Positions 23,988 to 32,735 of a stretch of 36,967 nucleotides of DNA are shown in pieces; within the stretch, counting starts at the first letter, position 1, and every line of letters starts with the position of its first letter. A program made the position numbers and the translations under genes. Source of the stretch: Streptomyces afghaniensis 772 (GTDB lineage: Bacteria; Actinomycetota; Actinomycetes; Streptomycetales; Streptomycetaceae). The notes under the pieces were generated by a model. It was not told where the DNA came from, searched no databases, and worked only from the letters and a program-made list of their open reading frames with translations. Location of the stretch: assembly GCA_000415505.1 (NCBI GenBank), contig KE354350.1:1-36967 (forward strand), in the 5' to 3' direction.

Positions 23988-24946
23988 GCCCGTTCCACCT
24001 CACCCGCACGCTGCCCGAGGACGCCACGGACGCCGCGCTGCGCGCCGACGTCCACCGGGGTCTGACCGGCCGTCCCAAGACGCTGCCGCCGAAGTGGTTC
24101 TACGACGCGCACGGCAGCGACCTGTTCGAGAAGATCACCGAACTGCCCGAGTACTACCCCACCCGCGCCGAACGGGAGATCCTCGTGGCGCGCTCCGGCG
24201 ACATCGCCGCGGCGACCCGGGCCCGCACCCTGGTCGAGCTCGGCTCCGGCTCCTCGGAGAAGACGCGGCACCTGCTGGACACCCTGACGGACCTGCACAC
24301 CTACGTCCCCGTCGACGTCAGCGAGAGCGCCCTCACCCAGGCCGGACAGGCGCTCGCCGCCGAGCGGCCGGCGCTCGACGTGCACGCGCTGATCGCCGAC
24401 TTCACCGCGGAGCTGACGCTGCCGGAGACGCCGGGGCCGCGGCTGGTGGCGTTCCTCGGCGGCACGATCGGCAACCTGCTGCCCGTCGAGCGCGCCGCGT
24501 TCCTGGCGTCCGTGCGGGCCCTGCTCGCCCCGGGCGACGCGCTGCTGCTGGGCACGGACCTGGTCAAGGACGAGGAGGTGCTGGTCCGGGCGTACGACGA
24601 CGCGGCCGGGGTGACGGCCGCGTTCAACAAGAACGTGCTCACCGTGATCAACCGCGAGCTCGGCGCCGACTTCGAGCCGGCCGCGTTCGACCATGTGGCG
24701 GCGTGGGACGCCGAGCACGAGTGGATCGAGATGCGGCTGCGCTCCCGTACGGCGCAGACCGTGAAGGTGCCGGCGCTCGACCTCGCCGTGGACTTCGAGG
24801 CGGGTGAGGAGCTGCGCACCGAGGTGTCGGCGAAGTTCCGGCATGAGGGAGTGCGGCGCGAACTGTCCGCGGCGGGGCTGGACCTGGCCCACTGGTGGAC
24901 GGACGACGCGGGCCGGTTCGCGCTGTCGCTGAGCGTGGTGCGCTGA
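23984..24946 (+). CDS. egtD: Histidine N-alpha-methyltransferase EgtD
   Basis: The 320-residue product is the SAM-dependent enzyme that makes hercynine. Visible motifs are YDAHGSDLFEKITELPEYYPTR (given here in parts: YDAHGSDLFEKI and LPEYYPTRAE), the SAM site VELGSGSSEKTRHLL (residues 84-98), YVPVDVSESAL, the FLGGTIGNLLP loop near 160-170 and the C-terminal SAKFRHEGVRREL. The GTG at 23984 follows AAGGAG at an 8-base spacing and overlaps the egtC stop. It ends the run of overlapping genes; no egtE-type lyase follows. Confidence 0.94.
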   Translation: MSPFHLTRTLPEDATDAALRADVHRGLTGRPKTLPPKWFYDAHGSDLFEKITELPEYYPTRAEREILVARSGDIAAATRARTLVELGSGSSEKTRHLLDTLTDLHTYVPVDVSESALTQAGQALAAERPALDVHALIADFTAELTLPETPGPRLVAFLGGTIGNLLPVERAAFLASVRALLAPGDALLLGTDLVKDEEVLVRAYDDAAGVTAAFNKNVLTVINRELGADFEPAAFDHVAAWDAEHEWIEMRLRSRTAQTVKVPALDLAVDFEAGEELRTEVSAKFRHEGVRRELSAAGLDLAHWWTDDAGRFALSLSVVR

Positions 24947-24973
24947 CGTCCCTCTGCCGCCTGGCGGCGGGGC

Positions 24974-24990
24974 GGGAGACGACGTCTCGC
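24974..24990 (+). terminator. Weak hairpin after egtD
   Basis: GAGAC-GAC-GTCTC lies about 30 bases after the egtD stop within a GC-rich patch that also holds GCCGCC/GGCGGC. The stem is short, so the call is tentative. Confidence 0.3.
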
Positions 24991-25056
24991 GCTTCGCCGC
25001 CGTTTGGGGCACGGTGGAGTCACGTGTGACACCCGTCACTGAAGAGGAGCAGCGGC

Positions 25057-25272
25057 ATGTCGAACCACACCTACCGGGTCACGGAGATCGTCGGCACCTC
25101 CCCCGACGGCGTCGACGAGGCCATCCGCAACGGCATCAACAGGGCCTCGCAGACGCTGCGCAACCTGGACTGGTTCGAGGTGACGCAGGTGCGCGGGCAG
25201 CTCGAGGACGGGCAGATCGCGCACTGGCAGGTGGGGCTGAAGGTGGGGTTCCGGCTGGAGGAGTCCGAGTAG
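25057..25272 (+). CDS. Dodecin family protein
   Basis: The 71-residue product has the dodecin fold signature: YRVTEIVGTSPDGVDEAIRN, then ASQTLRNLDWFEVTQVRGQ and HWQVGLKVGFRLE. Dodecins form hollow 12-mers that bind flavin or coenzyme A; the Trp in LDWFEV is at the flavin-stacking position. The start ATG has a GAAGAGGAG ribosome site. It lies 110 bases after egtD with its own likely promoter region. Confidence 0.92.
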   Translation: MSNHTYRVTEIVGTSPDGVDEAIRNGINRASQTLRNLDWFEVTQVRGQLEDGQIAHWQVGLKVGFRLEESE

Positions 25273-25279
25273 TCCGCCG

Positions 25280-25310
25280 CCCTGCTTCCGGCCGGCTCAG
25301 CCCGGCAGGG
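25280..25310. terminator. Possible bidirectional terminator
   Basis: CCCTGC (25280-25285) and GCAGGG (25305-25310) flank a GC-rich inner region in the space between the converging dodecin and lipoprotein genes. Confidence 0.35.
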
Positions 25311-25542
25311 GTGCCGAGGTGGAGCGGCCCGGCCGCCTGCCCTCCGGCGGGTAGTCGCAGTCGATGCTGCTCACCTCCCGGTCGCCGTCCTCGGAGTCGA
25401 CGATCGCCACACCCGTGCAGGCCCGGCCGTGTTCGTCCGTCCAGGTGACGATCTCGCTCCGGTCGGGCTTCGCACAACCGCTGAGCAGTGCGACGCCGAC
25501 GAGCGCGGCTGCCGCGAGCGCGCCCCTACGACTTCCCTTCAT
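25297..25542 (-). CDS. Small putative lipoprotein
   Basis: From the ATG at 25542 the product is 81 residues with a lipoprotein signal: MKGSRRGALAAAALVG, then the lipobox LLSGC (Cys23). The mature part has two more Cys (GRACTGVAIV and SIDCDYPPEG) that could form a disulfide in the exported protein. GGGGGAT lies just upstream of the ATG; the frame is open to 25623 without a better start. It converges with the dodecin gene. Family and function are not recognised. Confidence 0.65.
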   Translation of the reverse strand: MKGSRRGALAAAALVGVALLSGCAKPDRSEIVTWTDEHGRACTGVAIVDSEDGDREVSSIDCDYPPEGRRPGRSTSAPLPG

Positions 25543-25632
25543 GGCATCCCCCGTATGTCCGCGGTCAGCTGTCCGCTGTCCTCTGTGCCCGGAGATACCC
25601 GGCGGAGGTGAACACTCCGCCAACGCGTGCTC

Positions 25633-26127
25633 TCAGGTGCGTCCTTCCCGCTCCTGCGCCACCTTCAGCTCGGCGGACCTGGCCGCCCAGTCGGCCCGTA
25701 CGACGGTGAAGCCCGCCCGCCGGGCATCCTCGCAGACCAGTTCGTCGTCGTCCACGAGGACCCGGATCGCGCGTGTGCGGGCGAGCCGCCGCAGGATCTC
25801 CAGCTTCGTGAACCGGGCGGGCCTGCGGTCGGCGTCGCGCCGCATGTACACCCGCCCCTCGGGCAGTCCCTGCGCGGCGAGCCAGTCGAGCGTGTCGCGC
25901 CGGCAACGCTCGGGCCGCCCGGTGAGGTAGACGATCTCGCACTCCCGCGCGCTCTCCTTGACCAGCGCGATGCCCTTCGGGAGGGGCGGGTCCTGGGGCG
26001 CCGCCGAGAAGAACCCGTCCCAGTCCCGCGGCCTGCGCTCCAGGAACCGCTGCCGGTGCGCGGTGTCGGCGAGGGTGTTGTCCAGGTCGAACACGGCCAG
26101 CGGGGCCGCACGGCGATCGTCACTCAC
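25633..26127 (-). CDS. HAD-superfamily phosphatase
   Basis: The 164-residue product has the HAD core: AVFDLDNTLADT (nucleophile and acid Asp), then IVYLTGRPERCRR (motif II Thr) and the acidic motif IRVLVDDDELVCEDAR. The compact size and absence of a large cap resemble the phosphatase-like domains of polynucleotide kinase/phosphatase relatives. The substrate is unknown. Two GTG codons are in frame (26136 and 26127). I prefer 26127 because a -10-like TAGGGT (26140-26135) ends seven bases before it, pointing to a leaderless message, and the other GTG overlaps that element. Confidence 0.8.
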   Translation of the reverse strand: MSDDRRAAPLAVFDLDNTLADTAHRQRFLERRPRDWDGFFSAAPQDPPLPKGIALVKESARECEIVYLTGRPERCRRDTLDWLAAQGLPEGRVYMRRDADRRPARFTKLEILRRLARTRAIRVLVDDDELVCEDARRAGFTVVRADWAARSAELKVAQEREGRT

Positions 26128-26134
26128 GCCGCCC

Positions 26135-26140
26135 ACCCTA
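26135..26140 (-). promoter_or_regulatory. TAGGGT -10-like element, leaderless start
   Basis: On the minus strand TAGGGT is followed by seven bases and then the GTG at 26127 of the HAD gene. There is no ribosome site. Confidence 0.45.
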
Positions 26141-26330
26141 GGCCGTCCGGCGGTCCCCGTCGCCCTCCCCGGGCAGGCCGACCGCGCGGGCGCCGGGGCC
26201 GGTCGGCGACGGCTCCCCGGCCCGGGCCCCGGCAGGCGCGAACGCCGGACCGCACCCGGAGCGGGTGCGCCCCCGGCCCGTGTCGGCAGTACTCACCGAC
26301 GTCTGCCCCGGTTCGGGGAGCGGGGCTGCG

Positions 26331-26740
26331 CCCACGGCCGACCGACATCCGGGCGGCGGGCCCGCTGCCCGGCTCGCCGTCTGCGGAACCCCAGGCCGGC
26401 CGGAGCCGTCCCCCGCCCGCGCCGCGGCCCGCCGGAACCGGAACCCCGCACACGGCCGAGACGGACACACCAGCGACGAGCCCACTGCCCGGCTCCCCGT
26501 CCACGGCACGCGAGAATGCTCCCGGAGCTCGTCCCCCGCCGCGCGCCCAGACTCCCGTCCGAAGAAACGGGGCTTGCCCACGGCCCGACCGAGAACCGAG
26601 CAGCGAACCCGCTGCCCAGGCCCCGATCCACGAGAGCGCGAGACCGCACCGGAGCCCGCCCCCGCCCCGCGCCGCCCCGGCCGAGTCCGCAGGAACAGGG
26701 CCGTGCCCGGAGCCGGTCCATGGCCCCGCTCCCCGGCCGT
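26331..26740. repeat. Degenerate 118-129-bp tandem repeat block
   Basis: Three units plus part of a fourth can be aligned by eye. Shared landmarks are CACGGCC at about 26333, 26451 and 26579; GCCC(G/A)CTGCCC near 26360, 26480 and 26607; a GGAGC(C/T)CG(T/C)CCCCCGCC-like segment; and a CGGGG(C/T)TTGC or related ending. Spacings are about 118, 128 and 129 bases. A more diverged unit may precede (26200-26330). The block fills the 691-base gap between the HAD gene and the pectate lyase gene. Long open frames cross it on both strands but carry no known domain. Confidence 0.5.
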
Positions 26741-26818
26741 GTCTCGCACCCCGGCAACCTTCACCCCCCTGGCGGTCACTGCTCTGCGACACCCACGCAG
26801 GTACAGGCAGGAGGCCGT

Positions 26819-28027
26819 ATGCGTAACGCAGCGATCTGGTCCGTGGCGATGGCGGGGGCCGCGGTGGCCATGGCGCTGGGCGGGCCGGCAGGGTCGGCAG
26901 CCGCAGCGGGGACGACCCTGGTCGTGGCGGCGGACGGCGACGACTCCGGCCCCGGTACGCTCGACCGGCCGCTGAGGACCATTCAGCGGGCGGTGGACCT
27001 GGCGAGGCCCGGTGACACCATCAGCGTGCGGGGCGGGACGTACGCCCTCACCGACAACATCACCATCGCCGGCTCAGGGACCGCGTCCCAGCCCATCACC
27101 CTCTCGGCCCACCAGGGCGAGCGCGTGGTCGTCGACGGGGAGAAGCTGCCCGCCAGCCACACGCCGGTCGGCGGCAGCATCCCGCGTGCCGAGCGCGGGG
27201 CGATCCACATGGAGGCGTCGCACTGGCGGATCTCGGGCCTGGAGATCGTCAACGGCCCGTACGGCGTGTACTGCGACGGCTGCAACAGCAATGTCTTCGC
27301 GCGCCTGAGCACGCACGACAACTACGAGTCCGGCTTCCAGCTCCAGGGCGCCTCCAGCAACAACCAGATCCTGAACCTGGACAGTTACGGCAACCGCGAC
27401 CCGCGCAAGAACGGCGAGAGCGCCGACGGCCTGGCCGTCAAGGAGGGCAGCGGTTCGGGCAACGTGGTGCGCGGCGCCCGGCTGTGGAACAACGTCGACG
27501 ACGGCTTCGACGCCTGGAAGTTCACCTCCCCGGTCACGATCGAGAACACGGTGGCGTACGGCAACGGCTTCAACCGCTGGAACTTCCCCGACTTCGCGGG
27601 CGACGGGAACGGCTACAAACTCGGCGGCGGCAGCCCGGCCCCGGCCATGTCCCACACGGTCCGGGGCAGTGTCGCCTTCAAGAACGCCAAGCACGGATTC
27701 ACCGACAACGGCAACCCGGGCGCCCTCGCCCTGAGCCGCAACTCGACGTACGCCAACGCCGGTACGGGCTTCGACGCCGACGTCTCGGGCGGGACCGCCA
27801 GGCTCACCGGCAACCTCTCCGTCGCGGACCAGCGCCCGGCGGCCGTCGGGTCCGGGACGGTCGCCAGCAGCAACTCCTGGAACATCGGCGGGACGTGGGA
27901 CGCCTCCTCGGTCCTGAGCACCGACCCGGCCCCGCTCACCGGCCCCCGCGCGGCGGACGGCTCACTGCCGAAGGCGCCGGCGTTCCTCGTCCCCCGGTCC
28001 GGCACCGCCGTCGGCGCCCGCTTCTGA
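26819..28027 (+). CDS. Secreted pectate lyase-like protein (PL9 type)
   Basis: The 402-residue product has a Sec signal (MRNAAIWSVAMAGAAVAMA to about residue 30). The mature protein starts TTLVVAADGDDSGPGT and TIQRAVDLARPGDTISVRGG, the opening of right-handed parallel beta-helix lyases. ESADGLAVKEGSG and WNNVDDGFDAWKF hold the Asp residues that bind calcium in PL9 enzymes, and GDGNGYKLGGG holds the candidate catalytic Lys. It should cleave pectate outside the cell. The ATG at 26819 follows AGGAGG. It fits with the arabinofuranosidase as a plant-biomass enzyme. Confidence 0.85.
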   Translation: MRNAAIWSVAMAGAAVAMALGGPAGSAAAAGTTLVVAADGDDSGPGTLDRPLRTIQRAVDLARPGDTISVRGGTYALTDNITIAGSGTASQPITLSAHQGERVVVDGEKLPASHTPVGGSIPRAERGAIHMEASHWRISGLEIVNGPYGVYCDGCNSNVFARLSTHDNYESGFQLQGASSNNQILNLDSYGNRDPRKNGESADGLAVKEGSGSGNVVRGARLWNNVDDGFDAWKFTSPVTIENTVAYGNGFNRWNFPDFAGDGNGYKLGGGSPAPAMSHTVRGSVAFKNAKHGFTDNGNPGALALSRNSTYANAGTGFDADVSGGTARLTGNLSVADQRPAAVGSGTVASSNSWNIGGTWDASSVLSTDPAPLTGPRAADGSLPKAPAFLVPRSGTAVGARF

Positions 28028-28030
28028 CCA

Positions 28031-28076
28031 GCCCGGCCGGAGAAATGGTCCGTACTATTCATCGACCGGGCCTTTT
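28031..28076 (+). terminator. Hairpin with short T-run after the pectate lyase gene
   Basis: GCCCGG (28031-28036) pairs with CCGGGC (28066-28071) and is followed by CTTTT. It begins four bases after the stop codon. The loop is long, so the call is moderate. Confidence 0.4.
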
Positions 28077-28134
28077 ATGATCAAGCTGGCGCAGTATCGC
28101 CAACGTTCAACCGTGGCGTGAACGAGCCATGAAC

Positions 28135-28165
28135 AGCCATCAATTGATCCTCACAGTTGATGGCT
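28135..28165. promoter_or_regulatory. Perfect 9-bp inverted repeat in the intergenic region
   Basis: AGCCATCAA (28135-28143) and TTGATGGCT (28157-28165) flank 13 bases. The patch is A/T-rich compared with its surroundings. It may be an operator for the DUF485/symporter genes or a transcript hairpin. The rest of the 28028-28419 gap shows no gene. Confidence 0.45.
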
Positions 28166-28419
28166 CAAGCGTCCCACTGACATACTCCGCATTCAGCCTC
28201 ACCACCACCCGTGGGCGGGGCTGGTCGGGGATCCCCACAAAGAACCCCGAGGCCGTCCGCGTGAATCCGAACAGCGAGTTTTTCGGTTTCACGAGACCCC
28301 CACAGAGCCCGCACCCCCACAGTGCGTCCGGCGTCCCTCCACCCTGCTCGAAAGCCGGACGAGACCACTGACTCCAAGGGGTCGAGTGCGGGGCACGATG
28401 CAGCGAAGAAGGTGCGCCT

Positions 28420-28869
28420 GTGCCCGAATTTCCACCGCGACGGGACGACACTCCCACATTCCCACTTCCGCACATCGAACACACTCCGCCGTCTCGCATA
28501 TCCGATCATCCCGAATTTCACTCTCTGCGTCGCGCGCAGCGCCGGTTCGGCACCCGGGCGACGATCCTGTCCGTCGGCGGATTCCTGCTGTATGTGCTGT
28601 TGTCGAGTTTTGTGCCCGCGGTGATGAACCAGCCACTGTTCGGCCACCTCACGATCGGACTCACCCTCGGCCTCGGCCAGTTCGTCATCATGGGCGTGAC
28701 CGCGTGGTGCTACGTCCGGCACATGCGCACCCGGGTCGATCCGCTCGCCCGCGGCCTGAGGTCCCGGCAGCACGAGAACGACAGCCGCCGTGCCCGCTCG
28801 GCGGCGGCTCCGCCCCAAGGGTCCGGGCAGCCCCTCCAGCACGGCACAAGGGGGTTCCGCACGTGGTGA
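28420..28869 (+). CDS. DUF485 family membrane protein
   Basis: The 149-residue product has a Pro-rich N-terminus, then the DUF485 core: [15 protein letters not shown], a first membrane segment ([20 protein letters not shown]) and a second ([20 protein letters not shown]) followed by [13 protein letters not shown]. The C-terminus is a long basic, disordered tail, which is unusual for the family. Members are encoded just before ActP-type acetate symporters (YjcH in E. coli), as here. The GTG at 28420 follows AAGAAGG. Its stop overlaps the symporter start. Confidence 0.85.
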   Translation: MPEFPPRRDDTPTFPLPHIEHTPPSRISDHPEFHSLRRAQRRFGTRATILSVGGFLLYVLLSSFVPAVMNQPLFGHLTIGLTLGLGQFVIMGVTAWCYVRHMRTRVDPLARGLRSRQHENDSRRARSAAAPPQGSGQPLQHGTRGFRTW

Positions 28870-30457
28870 CGCTCGCCGCCATCGACGACAGCAGCCTCCA
28901 GCTGACGTTCGTCCTGTTCCTGACCGTGGTCGTGATCACCCTGTTCACGGCTCTGCTGACGGCACCTCAGCGCGACGAGATCAGCGAGTTCTATCTCGGC
29001 AACCGCGCCATGTCGCCGTTGCGCAACGGCCTTGCCATGTGCGGCGACTACCTGTCCGCCGCCACCCTGCTGGGCAGCACCGGACTGGTCGCCCTGACCG
29101 GGTACGACGGGCTGATGTACCTCGGCGGCACCACCGTCGCCTGGATGATGGTGCTGCTGCTCATCGCCGAACCCCTGCACCGCACGGGCAAGTTCACCCT
29201 GGGCGACACGGTGGCGCTGCGGCTGCCCCGGCAGCAGCGGCCGGTGCGGGTCGCGCTGGCCGTCTGCATCCTGGCCATCGCGACCCTCTACCTGGTGGCG
29301 CAACTCGTGGGCAGCGTCGCCCTGTTGACCCAGTTCACCGGCGTCCCGAGCGGAACCACCCGCACCCTGTGCGTGGTCGTGATCGGTACCTTCGTGATCC
29401 TCTACGCCTCCCTCGGAGGCATGCCCGGAGCGACGGTCATCCAGATCATCAAGGCCGTGATGCTGATCGTGGGCGTGCTGTTCACCGCGGGCTGGGTGCT
29501 GTACCACTTCGACTGGAACCCGAACGCGCTGCTCGAGAGGGCGGCCGAGCGCAGCGGAACCGGCCTGACCTTCCTCGAACCCGGGCTGCGCTACGGCGGC
29601 ACCGTCAGCAACAAGCTGGACTTCCTCAGCCTCGAACTGGCCATCGTCCTCGGCCTCGCCGCCCTTCCGCACGTGCTGATGCGCCTGCTCGCCCCGCGCA
29701 CCAGCAGCGTCCTGCGCTCCTCCGTCGTGTGGGCCATCGGTCTGGTCGGCGCGGTCTGCTTCGGGGCCGGCATCCTCGGCCTCGGCGCCACCGCGCTCCT
29801 CGGCCGGGACGCCATCGAGAGCACGGACCGCACCGGCAACGCCTCCGTCCTGCTGCTCGCGCACGAGCTGGGCGGCAGTGTCCTCACCGCGCTGCTGACC
29901 TGCCTGGCGTATATGACCCTGCTCGCCGTGGCAGTGGGACTCACCCTGGCCGCGGCCTCGTCCCTCGCGCACGACCTGTACAGCGAGGTGATCCGCAAGG
30001 GCCGCGCGAGCGAGACGGAGGAGCTGACCGTCGCCCGGCTGTCGGGTGCGGTCATCGGCATCCTCGGCATCCTGCTCGCGCTCGTCGCCTGGGGGCGAAC
30101 ACCGCGACGCTCGCGTTCCTCGCCTTCGCCATCGCGGCGTCCGCGATCCTGCCGACGATCATCTACACCCTCTTCTGGCGGCGCTTCACGGCGAAGGGAG
30201 CACTGCTCAGCCTCTACGGCGGTCTGGCCAGCTCCGTCCTGCTCGCCGGGTTCTCCCCCGTCGTCTCCTCCGCCCCGGCCTCGTTCTACCCCGAGGTCGA
30301 CTTCGCCTGGTTCCCGCTCCAGAACCCCGGCATCGTCTCGATCCCCCTGGGCTTCCTGCTGGGCTGGCTCGGCACGGTGCTGGACAAGGGCCCGGCCGAG
30401 GACGGCACCGCACACGAGGAGTTCGAGGTGCGGATGCTCGTGGGCGCCGACGACTGA
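28863..30457 (+). pseudogene. Sodium:solute (acetate ActP-type) symporter, one-base frameshift
   Basis: Translation from the GTG at 28863 gives an SSS-family transporter: [41 protein letters not shown] (in parts: [10 protein letters not shown] and [11 protein letters not shown]), and many membrane helices to about residue 410. At the G-run 30091-30095 the frame breaks: before it reads [10 protein letters not shown] and after it, in the -1 frame, [19 protein letters not shown], then [17 protein letters not shown] to the stop at 30457. One missing G would restore about 531 residues. Without repair the first frame loses the last helices and reads on through the L32 gene. It may be a real mutation, a sequencing error in a G-run, or a -1 slippage site. 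Confidence 0.8.
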
Positions 30458-30507
30458 CGCACCGGACCGGGACACCGGGCGACGGGCACGGGCACCGAGG
30501 GCGCGAA

Positions 30508-30537
30508 TTGTTAATGGGATCCATTTTCATGTAGCGT
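30508..30537 (+). promoter_or_regulatory. Zur-like palindrome overlapping a promoter
   Basis: AATGGGATCCATT (30513-30525) is a near-perfect palindrome within a wider A/T-rich box that, read on the other strand, starts TGAAAATGG. This resembles actinomycete Zur operators. A -35-like TTGTTA (30508-30513) and a -10-like TAGCGT (30532-30537), 18 bases apart, surround it, so a bound repressor would block the promoter of the L32/COG0523 genes. Confidence 0.65.
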
Positions 30538-30568
30538 CCTCGGTGCCTGCCCACCGAGGAGGAGTCCC

Positions 30569-30739
30569 ATGGCTGTCCCGAAGCGGAAGATGTCCCGCAG
30601 CAACACCCGTCACCGCCGCGCCCAGTGGAAGGCCGCCACGCCGACGCTGGTCCCGGTCACCGTCGACGGCGTCCGTCACCTCGTACCGCAGAACCTGGTC
30701 AAGGCCTACGAGCGCGGGCTGCTGCGCCCCGAGGGCTGA
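30569..30739 (+). CDS. rpmF: Ribosomal protein L32, zinc-independent paralogue
   Basis: The 56-residue product is a clear L32: [20 protein letters not shown] at the start and [18 protein letters not shown] at the end. The zinc-ribbon Cys residues of the standard form are completely absent. Such Cys-less paralogues replace zinc-binding L32 when zinc is scarce, freeing the metal. The ATG at 30569 follows AGGAGGAG. The Zur-like site upstream and the COG0523 GTPase gene five bases downstream support this role. Confidence 0.92.
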   Translation: MAVPKRKMSRSNTRHRRAQWKAATPTLVPVTVDGVRHLVPQNLVKAYERGLLRPEG

Positions 30740-30743
30740 CACC

Positions 30744-31916
30744 GTGTCGTACGAACGGCTGCCCGTCACCGTGCTCTCCGGATTCCTCGGGGCGGGCAAG
30801 ACCACCCTGCTCAACCATGTCCTGACCAATCGCGAGGGGCTGCGCGTCGCCGTCATCGTCAACGACATGAGCGAGGTCAACATCGACGCGGCCCTGGTGC
30901 GCGGCGGCGAGGCCGCCCTGTCGCGGACCGAGGAACGCCTGGTCGAGATGACCAACGGCTGCATCTGCTGCACGCTCCGCGACGACCTGCTGGAAGAGGT
31001 GGACCGGCTGGCCCGCGAGGGCCGGTTCGACCATCTCCTCATCGAGTCGTCCGGGATCTCCGAGCCGATGCCCGTCGCGGCCACCTTCGCCTTCGCCCGT
31101 GACGACGGCGCCACCCTCGACGACGTGGCCCTGCTGGACACCATGGTCACGGTCGTCGACGCGGCCAACTTCCTCGCCGAGCTGGAGAGCGGCGACGACC
31201 TCGCCGAGCGGGGTCTCGCCCCCTACGAGGACGACGAGCGCACCGTCAGCGATCTCCTCGTCGACCAGGTCGAGTTCGCCGACGTCCTGGTCCTCAACAA
31301 GCTCGACCTGGTCGACGAGGAGACGGCGGCCCGGCTGCGGGCGGCGCTGACCCGGCTGAACCCACTCGCCCGGCTGGTCCCGGCGACGCACGGCCGGGTG
31401 GACCTCCGCCAGGTGCTCGGCACCCGCCTGTTCGACCTGGAACGCGCCCAGCAGGCACCGGGCTGGGTCCGGGAACTCAACGGCGACCACGTCCCCGAGA
31501 CCGAGGAGTACGGCATCTCCTCCACCGTCTTCCGCTCCGAACTCCCCTTCCACCCGGGGCGGTTGTGGACGTTCGTCACGGAGGAACTGGATGCCGGCAC
31601 GTACGGGCGGATCCTGCGTTCCAAGGGCTTCTTCACCCTGGCGAGCCGCCAGCGGGTGACGGGCCTGTGGTCACAGGCCGGCTCCGTCGCCCGCTTCGAA
31701 CCGTCGGCGGCCCGCGACACCGACACCCCGCACGCGCAGGAGCTGGTGTTCATCGGGACGGGCCTGGACGCACCGGCTCTGCACTCCGCCCTGACCGGCT
31801 GCCTGATGGCACCCGGCGAGCCCGTACCGGCGGACGACCCGTTCCCCGCCTGGGACACCTACGGCATCGACGAGGCCTGCGAGCACGAGCACGACGTGGT
31901 GGTCCCCGCGGTGTAG
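30744..31916 (+). CDS. CobW/COG0523-family GTPase, probable zinc metallochaperone
   Basis: The 390-residue product has Walker A GFLGAGKT (13-20), the GCICC metal motif (72-76), IESSGISEP, the specificity motif NKLD near residue 187, and a CobW_C domain with [13 protein letters not shown] and [11 protein letters not shown]. The C-terminus ends in a metal-binding patch, CEHEHD. The family delivers metals, here most likely zinc given the L32 paralogue and Zur-like site upstream. The GTG at 30744 is four bases past the L32 stop. Its 3' end overlaps the facing nucleotidyltransferase gene by 58 bases. Confidence 0.9.
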   Translation: MSYERLPVTVLSGFLGAGKTTLLNHVLTNREGLRVAVIVNDMSEVNIDAALVRGGEAALSRTEERLVEMTNGCICCTLRDDLLEEVDRLAREGRFDHLLIESSGISEPMPVAATFAFARDDGATLDDVALLDTMVTVVDAANFLAELESGDDLAERGLAPYEDDERTVSDLLVDQVEFADVLVLNKLDLVDEETAARLRAALTRLNPLARLVPATHGRVDLRQVLGTRLFDLERAQQAPGWVRELNGDHVPETEEYGISSTVFRSELPFHPGRLWTFVTEELDAGTYGRILRSKGFFTLASRQRVTGLWSQAGSVARFEPSAARDTDTPHAQELVFIGTGLDAPALHSALTGCLMAPGEPVPADDPFPAWDTYGIDEACEHEHDVVVPAV

Positions 31917-32590
31917 AAGAGGCCGCGGACCCGGTGCAGCCACGCCTCGACGGCCGCCTCGTCGGGCCGCTCGGGCAGCACGGTGGGCGTCTCGTCGAAG
32001 GCGGCCTCGTAGTGCCTGAGCAGGGGCAACGCGGCCGCCGGGTCGGCGGCCACGCGCTCGCCGAAGGCGTGGTACTCCTCGGGGTCCTCGACGCGGATCT
32101 CCAGTCGGCCGGTGGTGTACAGCGACAGGCCCTGGTGACACAGCCGCTTCAGGTGCCGGGCGTGCTTCGCGGTGCGCTTCCGGGTGTCCGCCGAGAACGA
32201 GCCGTCCCCGCGGTTCTCGAGCCGGCGGAACTGCTGGGTGGCGTAACCGAGATAGGCGTCCCGGACGCGCTTCGCGCACAGGAACGACGCACGTATGCCG
32301 ATCAGTTCGTCGCCCAGCGGGGTACGCACCTCGTACAGCTCGTCCGGGAGCCACACCAGCTCCATGGCGGTCGGATTGCCGCCGAGGGCGAGTCGGCACC
32401 ACTTGGCGGCCTCGTGCAGGGTGCGGTCCGGTGCCGTGGTGACGTGGGACTCCTTCGGCGTGTGGAGCCCGTGCAGAGCCTCGGTGGGCGCGGCGAACAT
32501 ACCGAGGCGGTCGATGTCCGAGCCCTGACGGGCCAGGCCGTACGCGGTCGAGCCGACGATGCCGGACAGCAGGACGTTCGCGACGGCCAT
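31859..32590 (-). CDS. DNA polymerase beta-superfamily nucleotidyltransferase (COG3541 type)
   Basis: The 243-residue product starts [20 protein letters not shown] and has [10 protein letters not shown], the GS...DxD motif of nucleotidyltransferases. A helical part follows with [32 protein letters not shown] and [10 protein letters not shown]. The ATG at 32590 follows GAGGGGGG at a 7-base spacing. The last 18 residues (after LFYTAG) are antisense to the COG0523 gene and Ser/Cys-rich, and look like a run-on past an older stop. Target molecule unknown. Confidence 0.82.
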   Translation of the reverse strand: MAVANVLLSGIVGSTAYGLARQGSDIDRLGMFAAPTEALHGLHTPKESHVTTAPDRTLHEAAKWCRLALGGNPTAMELVWLPDELYEVRTPLGDELIGIRASFLCAKRVRDAYLGYATQQFRRLENRGDGSFSADTRKRTAKHARHLKRLCHQGLSLYTTGRLEIRVEDPEEYHAFGERVAADPAAALPLLRHYEAAFDETPTVLPERPDEAAVEAWLHRVRGLFYTAGTTTSCSCSQASSMP

Positions 32591-32735
32591 GGCCGGTCCC
32601 CCCTCTTCACGCGCTGCACCCGGCGGCGCCGGGCCGTGCCGCTCCATTGTGCTGACGTGCGGGGATGCGGTCACCGGGTTTTCGGCGGGGCGGCACCGGC
32701 GGGAATGCCGCGAGCCATCACGCGTTGAACCCGGT

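Noticed and set aside
22018-25039. Long minus-strand open frames opposite egtB-egtD
   Set aside because: They are antisense shadows of well-supported genes and have no domain of their own.
26265-26975. Open frames on both strands across the tandem-repeat block
   Set aside because: They are Pro/Arg- or Gly/Arg-rich with no ribosome site. They reflect the repeat composition, so the block is annotated as a repeat.
28129-28371. An 80-codon plus-strand open frame between the pectate lyase and DUF485 genes
   Set aside because: It has no ribosome site, begins within the inverted repeat, and shows no recognisable features.
28386-31916. A single 1176-codon open frame joining the symporter, L32 region and COG0523 GTPase
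   Set aside because: It arises because the symporter frameshift puts its frame in phase with the GTPase. The real symporter end, the L32 gene and the GTPase start are all separately recognisable.
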